Assembly (NCBI GenBank): GCA_009773635.1
Contig: WSYC01000004.1
Location: forward strand, 1-54,348
Origin: Beijerinckiaceae bacterium
GTDB taxonomy: Bacteria > Pseudomonadota > Alphaproteobacteria > Rhizobiales > Beijerinckiaceae
DNA length: 54,348 nucleotides
Direction: 5' to 3'
Part shown: positions 28,208 through 35,856 of the stretch, piece after piece
How the letters are laid out: every line of letters starts with the position of its first letter
How positions within the stretch are numbered: position 1 is the first letter of the stretch
Translations under genes and position numbers: made by a program
Notes under the pieces: model-generated
What the model saw: only the letters and a program-made list of their open reading frames with translations
What the model was told of the DNA's origin: nothing
Databases searched by the model: none

Positions 28208-29002
28208 TCACGCCGCCTCGATCAGCCGGTGGCGCTCATAGAGGAAGCGCAGGACCGCTTCGCGCGCGCCGATGTAGCGGGGGTCCGAAACGAGATCGAG
28301 CCGCTTGCGCGGGCGGGCCAGCGGAACGGCCAGCACGTCGCCGATGCGGGCAGAAGGGCCGTTGGTCATCATCACGATGCGGTCCGAGAGCAGCACGGCC
28401 TCGTCCACGTCATGCGTGATCATGATCATCGTGTTGCCGAGGCGGGCGTGGATATCCATCACGCTGTCCTGCAGGTGGGCGCGGGTCAGCGCATCGAGCG
28501 CGCCGAAAGGTTCATCGAGCAGCAGGATCTTCGGTTCCATCGCGAGCGCGCGGGCAATGCCGACGCGCTGCTTCATGCCACCCGAGATTTCGTTCGGGCG
28601 CTTGTCCTTGGCGTGACCCATCTGGACGAGATCGAGGTTCTCCAGGATCCAGGCGTGGCGCTCGGCCTTGGATTTCCTGCCGGAAAACACCTTGTCGACC
28701 GCGAGTTTCACGTTCTCGTAGACCGTGAGCCACGGGAGCAGCGAGTGGTTCTGGAACACCACCGCGCGTTCAGGGCCGGGGGCGTTGACCTCGCGGTTCT
28801 CCAGCAGCACCGCGCCGGCGGAAACCTGCGTCAATCCGGCGATGAGGTTCAGCAGCGTCGATTTTCCGCAGCCGGAATGGCCGATGATCGAGACATACTC
28901 ACCCTTCTCGATCACGAGATTGATATCACTGAGCACCTCGGTCGTCTGGCCGCCACGGCTGAAGGACTTGTCGATATGGTCAAGCTTGAGATAGCCGGTC
29001 AT
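28208..29002 (-). CDS. nrtD: Nitrate/nitrite ABC transporter ATP-binding subunit
   Basis: 264 residues. Walker A is G-H-S-G-C-G-K-S-T (about 41-49), the signature is S-G-G-M-K-Q-R, Walker B is L-L-L-D-E-P-F-G-A-L-D, and the switch histidine is in I-T-H-D-V-D-E-A. This is the NrtD/SsuB/TauB branch of ATPases; it lacks the NrtA-like C-terminal domain that marks NrtC. The start is ATG 29002, six bases after GGAGAG, rather than the GTG at 29005. It energises NrtA/NrtB, whose genes lie directly upstream. Confidence 0.95.
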   Translation of the reverse strand: MTGYLKLDHIDKSFSRGGQTTEVLSDINLVIEKGEYVSIIGHSGCGKSTLLNLIAGLTQVSAGAVLLENREVNAPGPERAVVFQNHSLLPWLTVYENVKLAVDKVFSGRKSKAERHAWILENLDLVQMGHAKDKRPNEISGGMKQRVGIARALAMEPKILLLDEPFGALDALTRAHLQDSVMDIHARLGNTMIMITHDVDEAVLLSDRIVMMTNGPSARIGDVLAVPLARPRKRLDLVSDPRYIGAREAVLRFLYERHRLIEAA

Positions 29003-29014
29003 CACATGCTCTCC

Positions 29015-29914
29015 TTATTGTGCTGAGGTGCCGCGGGTGACGAGACCGCCGATGAAGGCCACCAGCCGGTCGAGCGCGAAGCCGACGAGGCCGATGTAGA
29101 GAAGCGCGACGATGATGTCGGAGAGCTTGGAGGAATTCCAGGCGTCCCAGATGAAGAAGCCGATCCCGACGCCGCCGGTGAGCATTTCCGCCGCGACGAT
29201 CGCGAGCCACGAAAGGCCGATGCCGATGCGAAGTCCGGTGAAGATGTAGGGCGCGGCCGAGGGCACCATGATCTTGAAGAAATACTCGACCGTATTGAGC
29301 CGGAGCACCTCGGCGACGTTGCGGTAATCCTGCGGGATATTGCGGATACCGACGGCGGTGTTGATGATCACCGGCCAGATCGAGGTGATGAAGATCACGA
29401 AGATCGCGCTCGGGTTCGCGTCGCGGAAGGCAGCCAGCGAAATCGGCAGCCACGCCAGCGGCGGCACGGTACGCAGCACCTGGAAGATCGGGTCAAGGCC
29501 GCGCGTGGCCCAGATCGACTGGCCGACGAGCGCGCCGAGAAGCACGCCGACAACAGCCGCCAGTCCGAAGCCGATCGCCACGCGCTGGAGCGAGATGAGA
29601 ATGCGATAGCCAAGTCCGATGTCCTGCGGGCCGTTGTTGAAGAACGGCTGGAGGATGAGATCCTTCGATTCCGCCCAGATCACGCTCGGGGCTGGCAGCG
29701 AGGCGCCCGGTTTTGCGAAGGCGATCTGCCAGATGATCATGATCACCGCCAGAACGATCAGCGGCGGCACCACGGTCACGGCGATCTCGCGCGCCCGCGT
29801 CAGCATCAGGCCACTGCGCACCTCCGGCTTGCGGGCCGGGAGCGTGACAACAGCGCCCTGCGGTGGTGCGGCGGGGGCGACGAGAGAGGCGGGTTTCAGA
29901 GCCGGAGCAGCCAT
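29015..29914 (-). CDS. nrtB: Nitrate/nitrite ABC transporter permease
   Basis: 299 residues with about six membrane helices after a polar N-terminal stretch of about 40. The binding-protein-dependent transport motif (E-V-L-R-L-N-T-V-E-Y-F-F-K-I-M-V-P) that docks the ATPase is near residue 210. The late S-W-L-A-I-V-A-A-E-M-L is typical of nitrate/taurine permeases. The start is ATG 29914 with AAGGA 7 bases upstream. It forms the inner-membrane channel for nitrate delivered by NrtA. Confidence 0.94.
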   Translation of the reverse strand: MAAPALKPASLVAPAAPPQGAVVTLPARKPEVRSGLMLTRAREIAVTVVPPLIVLAVIMIIWQIAFAKPGASLPAPSVIWAESKDLILQPFFNNGPQDIGLGYRILISLQRVAIGFGLAAVVGVLLGALVGQSIWATRGLDPIFQVLRTVPPLAWLPISLAAFRDANPSAIFVIFITSIWPVIINTAVGIRNIPQDYRNVAEVLRLNTVEYFFKIMVPSAAPYIFTGLRIGIGLSWLAIVAAEMLTGGVGIGFFIWDAWNSSKLSDIIVALLYIGLVGFALDRLVAFIGGLVTRGTSAQ

Positions 29915-29970
29915 GGCGTGTCCTTTCAATCGGAGAGAGCCGCGCGCCGGTTGCCCGGCGCACCGGAACA

Positions 29971-31299
29971 TCAGGCGATGCGCTTGACGGCGAGCGACTT
30001 GAGGTAAGCCATCGGGTCGGCGGGGTCGAACACCTTGCCGTCGAAGAATTTTTCGACGCCGCGGCTGTCGCCGGTGGGATACCCCACAAGGCCGAGGCCC
30101 TTGGCGGCTTCGATCCAGAGATCGGAACGGTTCGTCTTGTTGACGAGTGCCTTGATGTCCAGCGTCGGCTCGAACTTGCCCCAGCGGATGTTCTCGGTGA
30201 TGAACCAGCTGTCGAGGCTCTTCCAGGGATAGGAGACCTCGCCCGATTTACCCCAGAACTTCATCAGAAGGTTCGTGCCCTTGGCCTCACGGCCGTTGCC
30301 GTAGTTGATATCACCCTTGATGCGGCCGATAATGTCCGGCACCGGCACGTTGAACCACTGGCGACGGCCGATGATCTCGGCCATCTCCTGCTTGTTCTCC
30401 ATTTTCTCGCACCAGGCCTGCGCTTCCATCGTCGCCATCAGGATCGCGAGCGTCGCCTTGGGGTTGGCATCGACCCAGTCTGCGCGCATGCCGAGGATCT
30501 TCTCCGGATGCTTGAACCACAGCTCGCCCGTGGTCGCGGCGGTGTAGCCGATGCCCTGATTGACGAGTTGCTCGTTCCACGGCTCGCCCACGCAGAAGGC
30601 GTCCATATTGCCGACCTTCATGTTCGCCACCATCTGCGGCGGCGGCACGACGATGGTCGAGACATCCTTGTCCGGGTCGATGCCGCCAGCGGCGAGCCAG
30701 TAGCGGATCCAGAGATCATGCGTGCCGCCGGGGAAGGTCATCGCGACCTTCACGTCCTTGCCGGAGGCCTTCTTTTTGGCGAAGGCTTCCTTGAGCTTGG
30801 AGGCATCGAGCCCGGCACCGGTATCCTTGAATTCATTGGAAACCGAGATCGCCTGGCAGTCCTCGTTGAGGTTCAGCAGCGTATACATCGGCAGCGGCTG
30901 CGAATTCTGCATCACCTTGCCGGTGGAATAGAGATGCGTCTTCGGGCGCAGGATATGGCCGCCGTCGATACCGTTGGCCTTGGTGCCCAGCGCCATGTTG
31001 TCGCGCGTCGCACCCCAGGAGGCCTGCTTGGCGATATCCATGTCCGGCACGCCGTGCTTCGCGAAGAAGCCCTTTTCCTTGGCGATCACCAGCGGCGCGG
31101 CATCCGTCAGCGCGATATAGCCGAGCTTGGTGCCTTTCACCTCCGGGCCGGTGCCTTGCGCGAAAACGCCACCGGGGGACAGGATGCGCGCCGCTGCCAG
31201 GGTGGCGGCGGTCGAAACGCCGAATTTGAGAACATCACGTCGGGAAGTGCGATCTCCGGTTGTCGCAGAGGTTTCGGGCACAAAAGTCGGTCTGGACAT
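29971..31299 (-). CDS. nrtA: Nitrate-binding periplasmic protein, Tat-exported
   Basis: 442 residues. The N-terminus has a twin-arginine signal (T-S-R-R-D-V-L-K-F-G followed by an Ala-rich hydrophobic stretch, probable cleavage after V-F-A-Q). The mature part has the NrtA/CmpA pattern W-G-A-T-R-D-N-M-A-L-G, P-G-G-T-H-D-L-W-I-R-Y-W-L-A-A-G-G and F-C-V-G-E-P-W-N. The start ATG 31299 follows AGGAGA with a 7-base spacer. It captures nitrate for NrtB/NrtD. It is the first gene of the seven-gene nitrate operon and lies behind a leader with a terminator. Confidence 0.96.
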   Translation of the reverse strand: MSRPTFVPETSATTGDRTSRRDVLKFGVSTAATLAAARILSPGGVFAQGTGPEVKGTKLGYIALTDAAPLVIAKEKGFFAKHGVPDMDIAKQASWGATRDNMALGTKANGIDGGHILRPKTHLYSTGKVMQNSQPLPMYTLLNLNEDCQAISVSNEFKDTGAGLDASKLKEAFAKKKASGKDVKVAMTFPGGTHDLWIRYWLAAGGIDPDKDVSTIVVPPPQMVANMKVGNMDAFCVGEPWNEQLVNQGIGYTAATTGELWFKHPEKILGMRADWVDANPKATLAILMATMEAQAWCEKMENKQEMAEIIGRRQWFNVPVPDIIGRIKGDINYGNGREAKGTNLLMKFWGKSGEVSYPWKSLDSWFITENIRWGKFEPTLDIKALVNKTNRSDLWIEAAKGLGLVGYPTGDSRGVEKFFDGKVFDPADPMAYLKSLAVKRIA

Positions 31300-31352
31300 C
31301 ACATCTCTCCTGTTCAACCGGCACTGCCGCGTTGGCTTCGCCTGCCAGAAAC

Positions 31353-31409
31353 AAAAAACCGCCGGAGAATCCCGACCCCGCAACAAGCGGTTTCGCGTTC
31401 ATCCGGCGG
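31353..31409 (-). terminator. Intrinsic terminator (attenuator) in the nrtA leader
   Basis: On the minus strand CCGCCGGA (31402-31409) pairs perfectly with TCCGGCGG (31359-31366), followed by six Ts (31353-31358). The 35-base interior can form a further CCGC/GCGG hairpin. It stands 54 bp before the nrtA start, downstream of the promoter, so it must be read through for the operon to be expressed. Confidence 0.85.
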
Positions 31410-31472
31410 CGCTGCCGAGGATCCGGGAAGGCCGGATCAAAAATAGGGGGTCGTCAGCCCGTCATTGAGCCA
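31403..31472 (-). ncRNA. Candidate NasT (ANTAR) target: two hexaloop hairpins in the leader RNA
   Basis: Hairpin P1 (31455-31472) has the 6-base loop AATGAC on a stem TGGCTC/GGGCTG that relies partly on G-U pairs. Hairpin P2 (31403-31418) has the loop AGCGCC on TCGGC/GCCGG. Both loops have A at position 1 and G at position 4, the known ANTAR signature. The 3' strand of P2 is part of the terminator's 5' arm, so P2 and the terminator exclude one another. This is the published logic of NasT/NasR antitermination; the assignment here is by eye. Confidence 0.65.
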
Positions 31473-31482
31473 GAGAGGGATT

Positions 31483-31498
31483 TGCACGAGGCGTGCCA
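31483..31498 (-). promoter_or_regulatory. Sigma-54 (RpoN) promoter of the nitrate operon
   Basis: On the minus strand the site is TGGCACG-CCTC-GTGCA. The -24 element is perfect, the invariant GG and GC are correctly spaced, and only one position of the -12 element departs from TTGCA. Transcription would begin near 31471, just at hairpin P1, giving a leader of about 170 bases. Nitrate assimilation genes in these bacteria are commonly driven by RpoN and NtrC. Confidence 0.8.
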
Positions 31499-31664
31499 AA
31501 GAGAGATTTTTTGTCAAAAAACAAAAAAACATAATCATAACAATATGATATAATTCTATTGGATCGGATGTCGGGGTCGAAAACGATGTGCGAGCCCGCG
31601 CCTTCATCCGCCTTGTTGCGGCGCACAATGATGAATTTTTGAGCATTAATCTCGTTGATTGCGC

Positions 31665-32840
31665 TCAGGCGCGATCACGCGCTGTCTGCCCGGCGACATA
31701 GGCGGCAAGAGTGTCCGGATCGAAAGGCCGGTCATCGAAAAAGGCAGAGGTCAACGCCTGCGCCGCGCTGGAGGCGTCACCTTTGGCGGGCGAACAGCAC
31801 GCCAGAAAGAGATCGGGCGTGAAGCTCGCTTTTGCACGGTCGATCGCCTGCGGCGACATCGCAGCCTGCCCCCAACGGATCATCTGGCTCAGGAACCAGA
31901 GCGCCGCTTCCGGCGACGGGAGGTTCGCAAGGCCGCCGCCGAAAATCCCGGCGCTCCCCAGGGTGATGGGCACGCCATCGGCGAGCCGCATCGTGCCATC
32001 GAGCGGCGCCACAATGTCCTCGACCGGAAGGTTCAGCCGGGTCGGGCCGGCCAGAATGCCGGCGAGCTCGCCGGCGTTGGCGGGGTCTGCACACCAGCGT
32101 GCAGCATCGAGCATCGCCCGGATCAGCGCGGTCACCGGCTGCGGATGGTCTGCCGCCCAGTCGGCACGCAGACCGAGAACCTTCTCGGGGCCGCCGCGCC
32201 AGATCGCGGATTTCGTCAGGATGATGCGGCCGCCAAATCGCCGGGCAGCATTTGAGTTCCACGGCTCGCCCACGCAGAACCCGTCGACCGAGCCGGATGC
32301 CAGCGCGTCGGGCATCAACGGCGGCGGCAGGATCGCGATCTCGACATCGACATCCGGCCGGATGCCGCTCGCCGCCAGCCAGTAGCGCAATTCGTAGTTA
32401 TGTGCGGAATAGGGGTGCACGACCGCGAAGGTCAGTTTGCGCGCACTGGCGCGGATCGCGGCCTTCAGCGCGGCGCCGATCGCCACGGGGTCGTTGGCCG
32501 TGAGACCTTCATCACCGGCTCGCATCGCCTGCCAGAGCGCATCGGACACGGTGATGGCGTTGCCCCCAGGCCCAAGCGCCATCGGCGCGATCAGCGGACT
32601 GTCGAGCGGCGTCAGGCCCAGCGCCGCAGCGACGCTCATCGGCGCCAGCATATGCGCAGCCTCGAAATGGCCGATGGCAAGGCGGTCGCGGATATTGGCC
32701 CAGGAGCTCTCGCGGATCAGCTGGAGGTCGAGCCCGTGCTCGGCTGCGAAGCCCTTGTCTGCCGCGATGATGGGGATGGCCGCATCCAGCAACGGCATGA
32801 ACCCGAGGCGGATGGTCCGGTGGGGCACAGCACGCGTCAT
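31665..32840 (-). CDS. nasS: NasS, cytoplasmic nitrate/nitrite sensor that holds NasT
   Basis: 391 residues. It is an NrtA-like nitrate-binding protein (E-S-S-W-A-N-I-R-D-R-L, H-P-Y-S-A-H-N-Y-E-L-R-Y-W-L-A-A-S-G, F-C-V-G-E-P-W-N-S) but without any signal peptide: it begins M-T-R-A-V-P-H-R-T-I-R-L-G-F-M-P-L. That marks it as the cytosolic sensor, not a transport component. In known systems NasS binds NasT and releases it when nitrate or nitrite is present. Its ATG overlaps the nasT stop as ATGA, so the two are translationally coupled in nearly equal amounts. Confidence 0.94.
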   Translation of the reverse strand: MTRAVPHRTIRLGFMPLLDAAIPIIAADKGFAAEHGLDLQLIRESSWANIRDRLAIGHFEAAHMLAPMSVAAALGLTPLDSPLIAPMALGPGGNAITVSDALWQAMRAGDEGLTANDPVAIGAALKAAIRASARKLTFAVVHPYSAHNYELRYWLAASGIRPDVDVEIAILPPPLMPDALASGSVDGFCVGEPWNSNAARRFGGRIILTKSAIWRGGPEKVLGLRADWAADHPQPVTALIRAMLDAARWCADPANAGELAGILAGPTRLNLPVEDIVAPLDGTMRLADGVPITLGSAGIFGGGLANLPSPEAALWFLSQMIRWGQAAMSPQAIDRAKASFTPDLFLACCSPAKGDASSAAQALTSAFFDDRPFDPDTLAAYVAGQTARDRA

Positions 32841-33436
32841 TCCTTGCCTCCCAGAAGCAGCCCGGCGCTGTCCACCAGCGCCCGCGCGACATCGCCCATC
32901 CTGCGGCTCTGCTGCATGGCTGTGCGACGCAGCAAATGGTGGGCTTCATCTTCGCTCAACCCGCGCGATTTCATCAAAATCGACTTGGCGCGGTCGACCG
33001 CCTTGCGATCTTCCAGTGCCATTTTGGTATCTTCGAGCTCCAATTTCAGCCGGGAGTAGGCATTGAAGCGCGCAATGGCCATATCGAGGATGGACTTCAC
33101 GCGGTCCTTGCGCAAGCCGTCGACGACATAGGCGGAAACTCCGGCGCCAATCGCAGCTTCCATCATCTCGGTATCGGATTGATCGACAAACATGGCGATC
33201 GGCTTCTCGATCGCCCGGCTCATCTGCAGGAGATGTTCGAGCTGATCGCGGTTCGGGTTCTCGAGGTCGATGACGATCACGTCCGGCGACAGCTCGGTAA
33301 TACGCCGCAGAAGCCCGTTCATTTGTGTGATGACGGTGACATCCGCATGGCCGGCCTCGCGCAGCCCGTCCTCGATGATCGACGCGCGGATGCGGTTCTC
33401 GTCGAGGATCAGGATGGAGAGATCCGGCGAAACCAT
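32837..33436 (-). CDS. nasT: NasT, ANTAR-domain transcription antiterminator
   Basis: 199 residues. A receiver-like domain (1-120) has Asp57 at the phosphorylation position (V-I-D57-L-E-N), but the usual switch Lys-Pro pair is missing, fitting control by NasS rather than by a kinase. A helix linker leads to the ANTAR RNA-binding domain (about 134-190: D-R-K-A-V-D-R-A-K-S-I-L-M, then D-E-A-H-H-L-L-R-R-T-A-M). It should bind the two-hairpin leader in front of nrtA and prevent termination. The start at ATG 33436 fits the family, though its ribosome-binding site is poor. Confidence 0.95.
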   Translation of the reverse strand: MVSPDLSILILDENRIRASIIEDGLREAGHADVTVITQMNGLLRRITELSPDVIVIDLENPNRDQLEHLLQMSRAIEKPIAMFVDQSDTEMMEAAIGAGVSAYVVDGLRKDRVKSILDMAIARFNAYSRLKLELEDTKMALEDRKAVDRAKSILMKSRGLSEDEAHHLLRRTAMQQSRRMGDVARALVDSAGLLLGGKE

Positions 33437-33677
33437 CGGGCGGTGGCATCCTCGGTCGCATCCGGCGCGGGCGGGAACGCCGGAACATGTTGCACTGCCG
33501 CATGGTTGCGATGCCTGAGGCGCGGGATCAACCGGAATCTTCGGGTTTCGGAAAAATCCGCGACCGGCGACCACGGACGCTTCACAACAGGCGGCGAAGC
33601 GTTTTCAATTCCCGTGCATCCAGATGCGGCCCTGCCGGGTATCGGATTGGATCGACGCGGAATGGTCGGGGTGAGGC

Positions 33678-34235
33678 ATGATGGATCAACAAGCGAGTGC
33701 CACGGTGGATATTGGCTTTTTCCTGCGCGAAATCGCGCAAGGCAAGGTCGATTCGTTCCGCTGTCTCTATGATGTCGAGGCCGCCAGGATGCTGGGCATC
33801 GCGCTGCGCATCCTGAAACGCCGGGCGCTGGCCGAAGAGGCGGTGCACGACGCCTTCATCAGCATCTGGAACCACGCGGCCCGCTACGAGGCACGCCTCG
33901 GCTCGCCCCGCGCCTGGATCCATACCATCGTCCGCAACCGCGCGCTCAACATCCTGCGCGGCGAGGCGCGCACCGAGCTTACCGACCAGATCGAGAGTTT
34001 CGATGCGGCCAGCGACGACGAGAGCCCGGAGGAGATCGTCAGCCGCCTGTCGGATGCCGATGCTCTCAAGCATTGCCTCGGCGGCCTTGATGAAACACCG
34101 CGCCAGACGGTGCTGCTGGCCTATGTGCAGGGCCTCAGCCATGGCGAGATCGCAGCTCGTCTCGGCATTCCGCTCGGCACCATCAAGAGCCGGATCCGCC
34201 GTTCCCTGATCGCCCTGAAGGAGTGCCTGGGATGA
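33678..34235 (+). CDS. ECF-type RNA polymerase sigma factor
   Basis: 185 residues. Region 2 (about 22-90) includes A-E-E-A-V-H-D-A-F-I-S-I-W and R-A-W-I-H-T-I-V-R-N-R-A-L; region 4 (about 130-183) includes L-S-H-G-E-I-A-A-R-L-G-I-P-L-G-T-I-K-S-R-I-R-R. It resembles the SigK-like ECF groups that pair with RskA anti-sigma factors. The next gene overlaps its stop codon as ATGA. It is divergent from nasT with 241 bp between; I find no clear autoregulatory promoter there. Confidence 0.93.
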   Translation: MMDQQASATVDIGFFLREIAQGKVDSFRCLYDVEAARMLGIALRILKRRALAEEAVHDAFISIWNHAARYEARLGSPRAWIHTIVRNRALNILRGEARTELTDQIESFDAASDDESPEEIVSRLSDADALKHCLGGLDETPRQTVLLAYVQGLSHGEIAARLGIPLGTIKSRIRRSLIALKECLG

Positions 34236-34954
34236 GCATCAACGCCGAACGCATCGCCCTTGCAGGGGAATATGTCCTCGGGCTGCTCGATCCCGCCGAA
34301 CGAGAGCGTGTCGATGAGCGTGCCGCAACCGACGCGGCTCTTGTGACGGCGATCTGCGATTGGCAGCGGCATTTTTCCGCGATCGATGCCGCGGCGGTGC
34401 CGATGGTGCCGTCACCGGGCCTCTGGGACCGGATCGACGCCAGCATCGGGGATAGTGCCCAGCAGTCGCGGCGCAAGGCCGGCGGCGGGCTTGGCACTGC
34501 CCTGTCGCGTTTCTGGAACTCCTTCGCGATCTGGCGACCGCTGGGAATGGCCGGGGCTTTCGCATCGCTGGTTTTTGCGGTGCTGCTGGCGATCCGCATC
34601 GCCGGTGGGCCTGAGGTGCCACAACTTGTCGCGGTGCTCACTGCGCCGGATGGCCGCGCGGCGGCGGTTGTCAACGCCTATGCTGATGGCACCGTGCAGC
34701 TCGTGCCGCTTGATGCGATCGCGGTGCCGGAAGGGCGCGTGCTCGAGGTCTGGACCCTGCAGACGCGCGAGCGTGGCCCGGTATCCTTGGCGCGGATGGA
34801 CAAGGCGCGCACCATCAGGCTCGATCTCAAGGGGCTTTCGGCGGCTGAGGTCGGGCACCTCTTCGAGATCACGCTGGAGCCTGATGGCGGCAGCCCGACC
34901 GGACGCCCGACAGGACCGGTGCTGATGAAGGGTCTTGCCGCGACGCGGCTCTGA
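34232..34954 (+). CDS. RskA-type membrane anti-sigma factor
   Basis: 240 residues. A cytoplasmic N-terminal anti-sigma domain (A-L-A-G-E-Y-V-L-G-L-L-D near residue 9, and C-D-W-Q-R-H-F) is followed by one membrane helix (about 103-124) and a periplasmic RskA domain with E-V-W-T-L-Q and F-E-I-T-L-E-P-D-G-G-S-P-T-G-P-T-G-P-V-like ending. It should keep the preceding sigma factor at the membrane until a signal triggers its proteolysis. The start ATG 34232 overlaps the sigma stop, a typical coupled pair. Confidence 0.92.
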   Translation: MSINAERIALAGEYVLGLLDPAERERVDERAATDAALVTAICDWQRHFSAIDAAAVPMVPSPGLWDRIDASIGDSAQQSRRKAGGGLGTALSRFWNSFAIWRPLGMAGAFASLVFAVLLAIRIAGGPEVPQLVAVLTAPDGRAAAVVNAYADGTVQLVPLDAIAVPEGRVLEVWTLQTRERGPVSLARMDKARTIRLDLKGLSAAEVGHLFEITLEPDGGSPTGRPTGPVLMKGLAATRL

Positions 34955-35051
34955 AAAAGATTATACAAAATGCAGAAAGGGCCAAACGCACGCTTTTCTT
35001 TTGGACGCAGGCGCGCGAGAACCCTTCAACTGAACACATCAAGAGGTTTCC

Positions 35052-35837
35052 ATGGATCTCGGTATCAAGGGTAAGGTCGCGCTGGTCACGGCCTCCAGCA
35101 GCGGGCTCGGCGCGGCGATCGCGACCGTGCTGGCGGAAGAAGGTGCGGCGGTTGCCATCACCGGCACGAACGCCGAGAAGCTCGCGGCCACCGCGACGGC
35201 GATCCGCGCCAAGGGCGGCACAGTGATCTCCCTCGTGTGGGATCTCGGTGATCTCGCCCTGATCGAGCCGATGATCGCGAAGGTCGAGGCCGAACTCGGG
35301 CCGATCGACATTCTCGTCAACAACACCGGTGGTCCGCCGGCCTCTCCGGCCTCCGGCCAGCCGCAGGATGTCTGGCTGAAGCATTTCAATGCGATGGTGC
35401 TCTCGGTCATCGCCATCACCGATCGCGTGCTGCCGGGCATGAGGGCGCGGCAATGGGGCCGTGTGATCACCTCGACCTCGATGGGCGTGGTCGTGCCGAT
35501 CCCCAATCTCGGCATGTCCAACACGTTGCGGGCGAGCCTCGTCGGCTGGTCGAAGACGCTCAGCCGCGAGGTCGCGAAGGAGGGCATTACGGTGAACGTG
35601 ATGGCGCCGGGGCGAATCCTCACCGACCGCACCCGCGCGCTTGATGCCGGCGCCGCCAAGCGCGAAGGTAAATCCGTCGAGGAGATTTCCGCCGCCTCCG
35701 CCGCGCAAATCCCGATGGGGCGTTATGGCGATGTCCGGGAATTCGCCGATGTTGCGGCGTTCCTCGCCAGCGCGCGCGCGTCCTATGTCACCGGCTCGGT
35801 GATCCGGGTCGATGGCGGCGTGATTCCCAACGTCTGA
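35052..35837 (+). CDS. Atypical short-chain dehydrogenase/reductase lacking the Y-x3-K pair
   Basis: 261 residues. The Rossmann start is G-K-V-A-L-V-T-A-S-S-S-G-L-G, and N-N-T-G-G-P-P stands where N-N-A-G is usual. After the catalytic-region serine (T-S-T-S-M-G) the expected Y-x-x-x-K is replaced by S-N-T-L-R, with A-S-L-V-G-W-S-K following. The C-terminal T-G-S-V-I-R-V-D-G-G is normal. This matches a known branch of SDRs with changed catalytic residues. AAGAGG precedes the ATG. An RraA-family gene follows 19 bp later. The substrate is unknown. Confidence 0.88.
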   Translation: MDLGIKGKVALVTASSSGLGAAIATVLAEEGAAVAITGTNAEKLAATATAIRAKGGTVISLVWDLGDLALIEPMIAKVEAELGPIDILVNNTGGPPASPASGQPQDVWLKHFNAMVLSVIAITDRVLPGMRARQWGRVITSTSMGVVVPIPNLGMSNTLRASLVGWSKTLSREVAKEGITVNVMAPGRILTDRTRALDAGAAKREGKSVEEISAASAAQIPMGRYGDVREFADVAAFLASARASYVTGSVIRVDGGVIPNV

Positions 35838-35856
35838 TTCGCAGCCGAGAGTTCCC

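Larger units (their letters stand above)
31300..31664 (-). promoter_or_regulatory. 365-bp intergenic control region of the nitrate operon
   Basis: The only gene-free gap above 300 bp. In the direction of transcription it holds about 100 bp of mixed sequence after nasS, an AT-rich block (31500-31560), a sigma-54 promoter (31483-31498), two candidate hexaloop hairpins (31455-31472 and 31403-31418), an intrinsic terminator (31353-31409), and the nrtA ribosome-binding site. I see no open reading frame worth calling in it. A binding site for NtrC upstream of the promoter is expected but I could not identify one with confidence. Confidence 0.85.

Noticed and set aside
25762-28419. 885-codon open frame on the plus strand opposite nirB
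   Set aside because: nirB has full family motifs on the minus strand; the long antisense frame is a codon-bias shadow.
29863-31446. 527-codon plus-strand frame opposite nrtA and its leader
   Set aside because: Antisense to nrtA, runs through the terminator and promoter region, no recognisable domain.
31510-31520. TTGACA on the minus strand in the AT-rich block before nrtA as a sigma-70 -35 box
   Set aside because: No acceptable -10 element at 16-18 bp spacing; the sigma-54 site just downstream is much stronger.
31600-31640. Possible NtrC site (a TTGTGC ... GCAACAA stretch) upstream of the sigma-54 promoter
   Set aside because: The arms do not pair well and do not match TGCAC-N7-GTGCA; not safe to call.
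33437-33677. ECF-type autoregulatory promoter between nasT and the sigma factor
   Set aside because: A GGAAT-like string is present but no convincing -10 partner, so no site is claimed.
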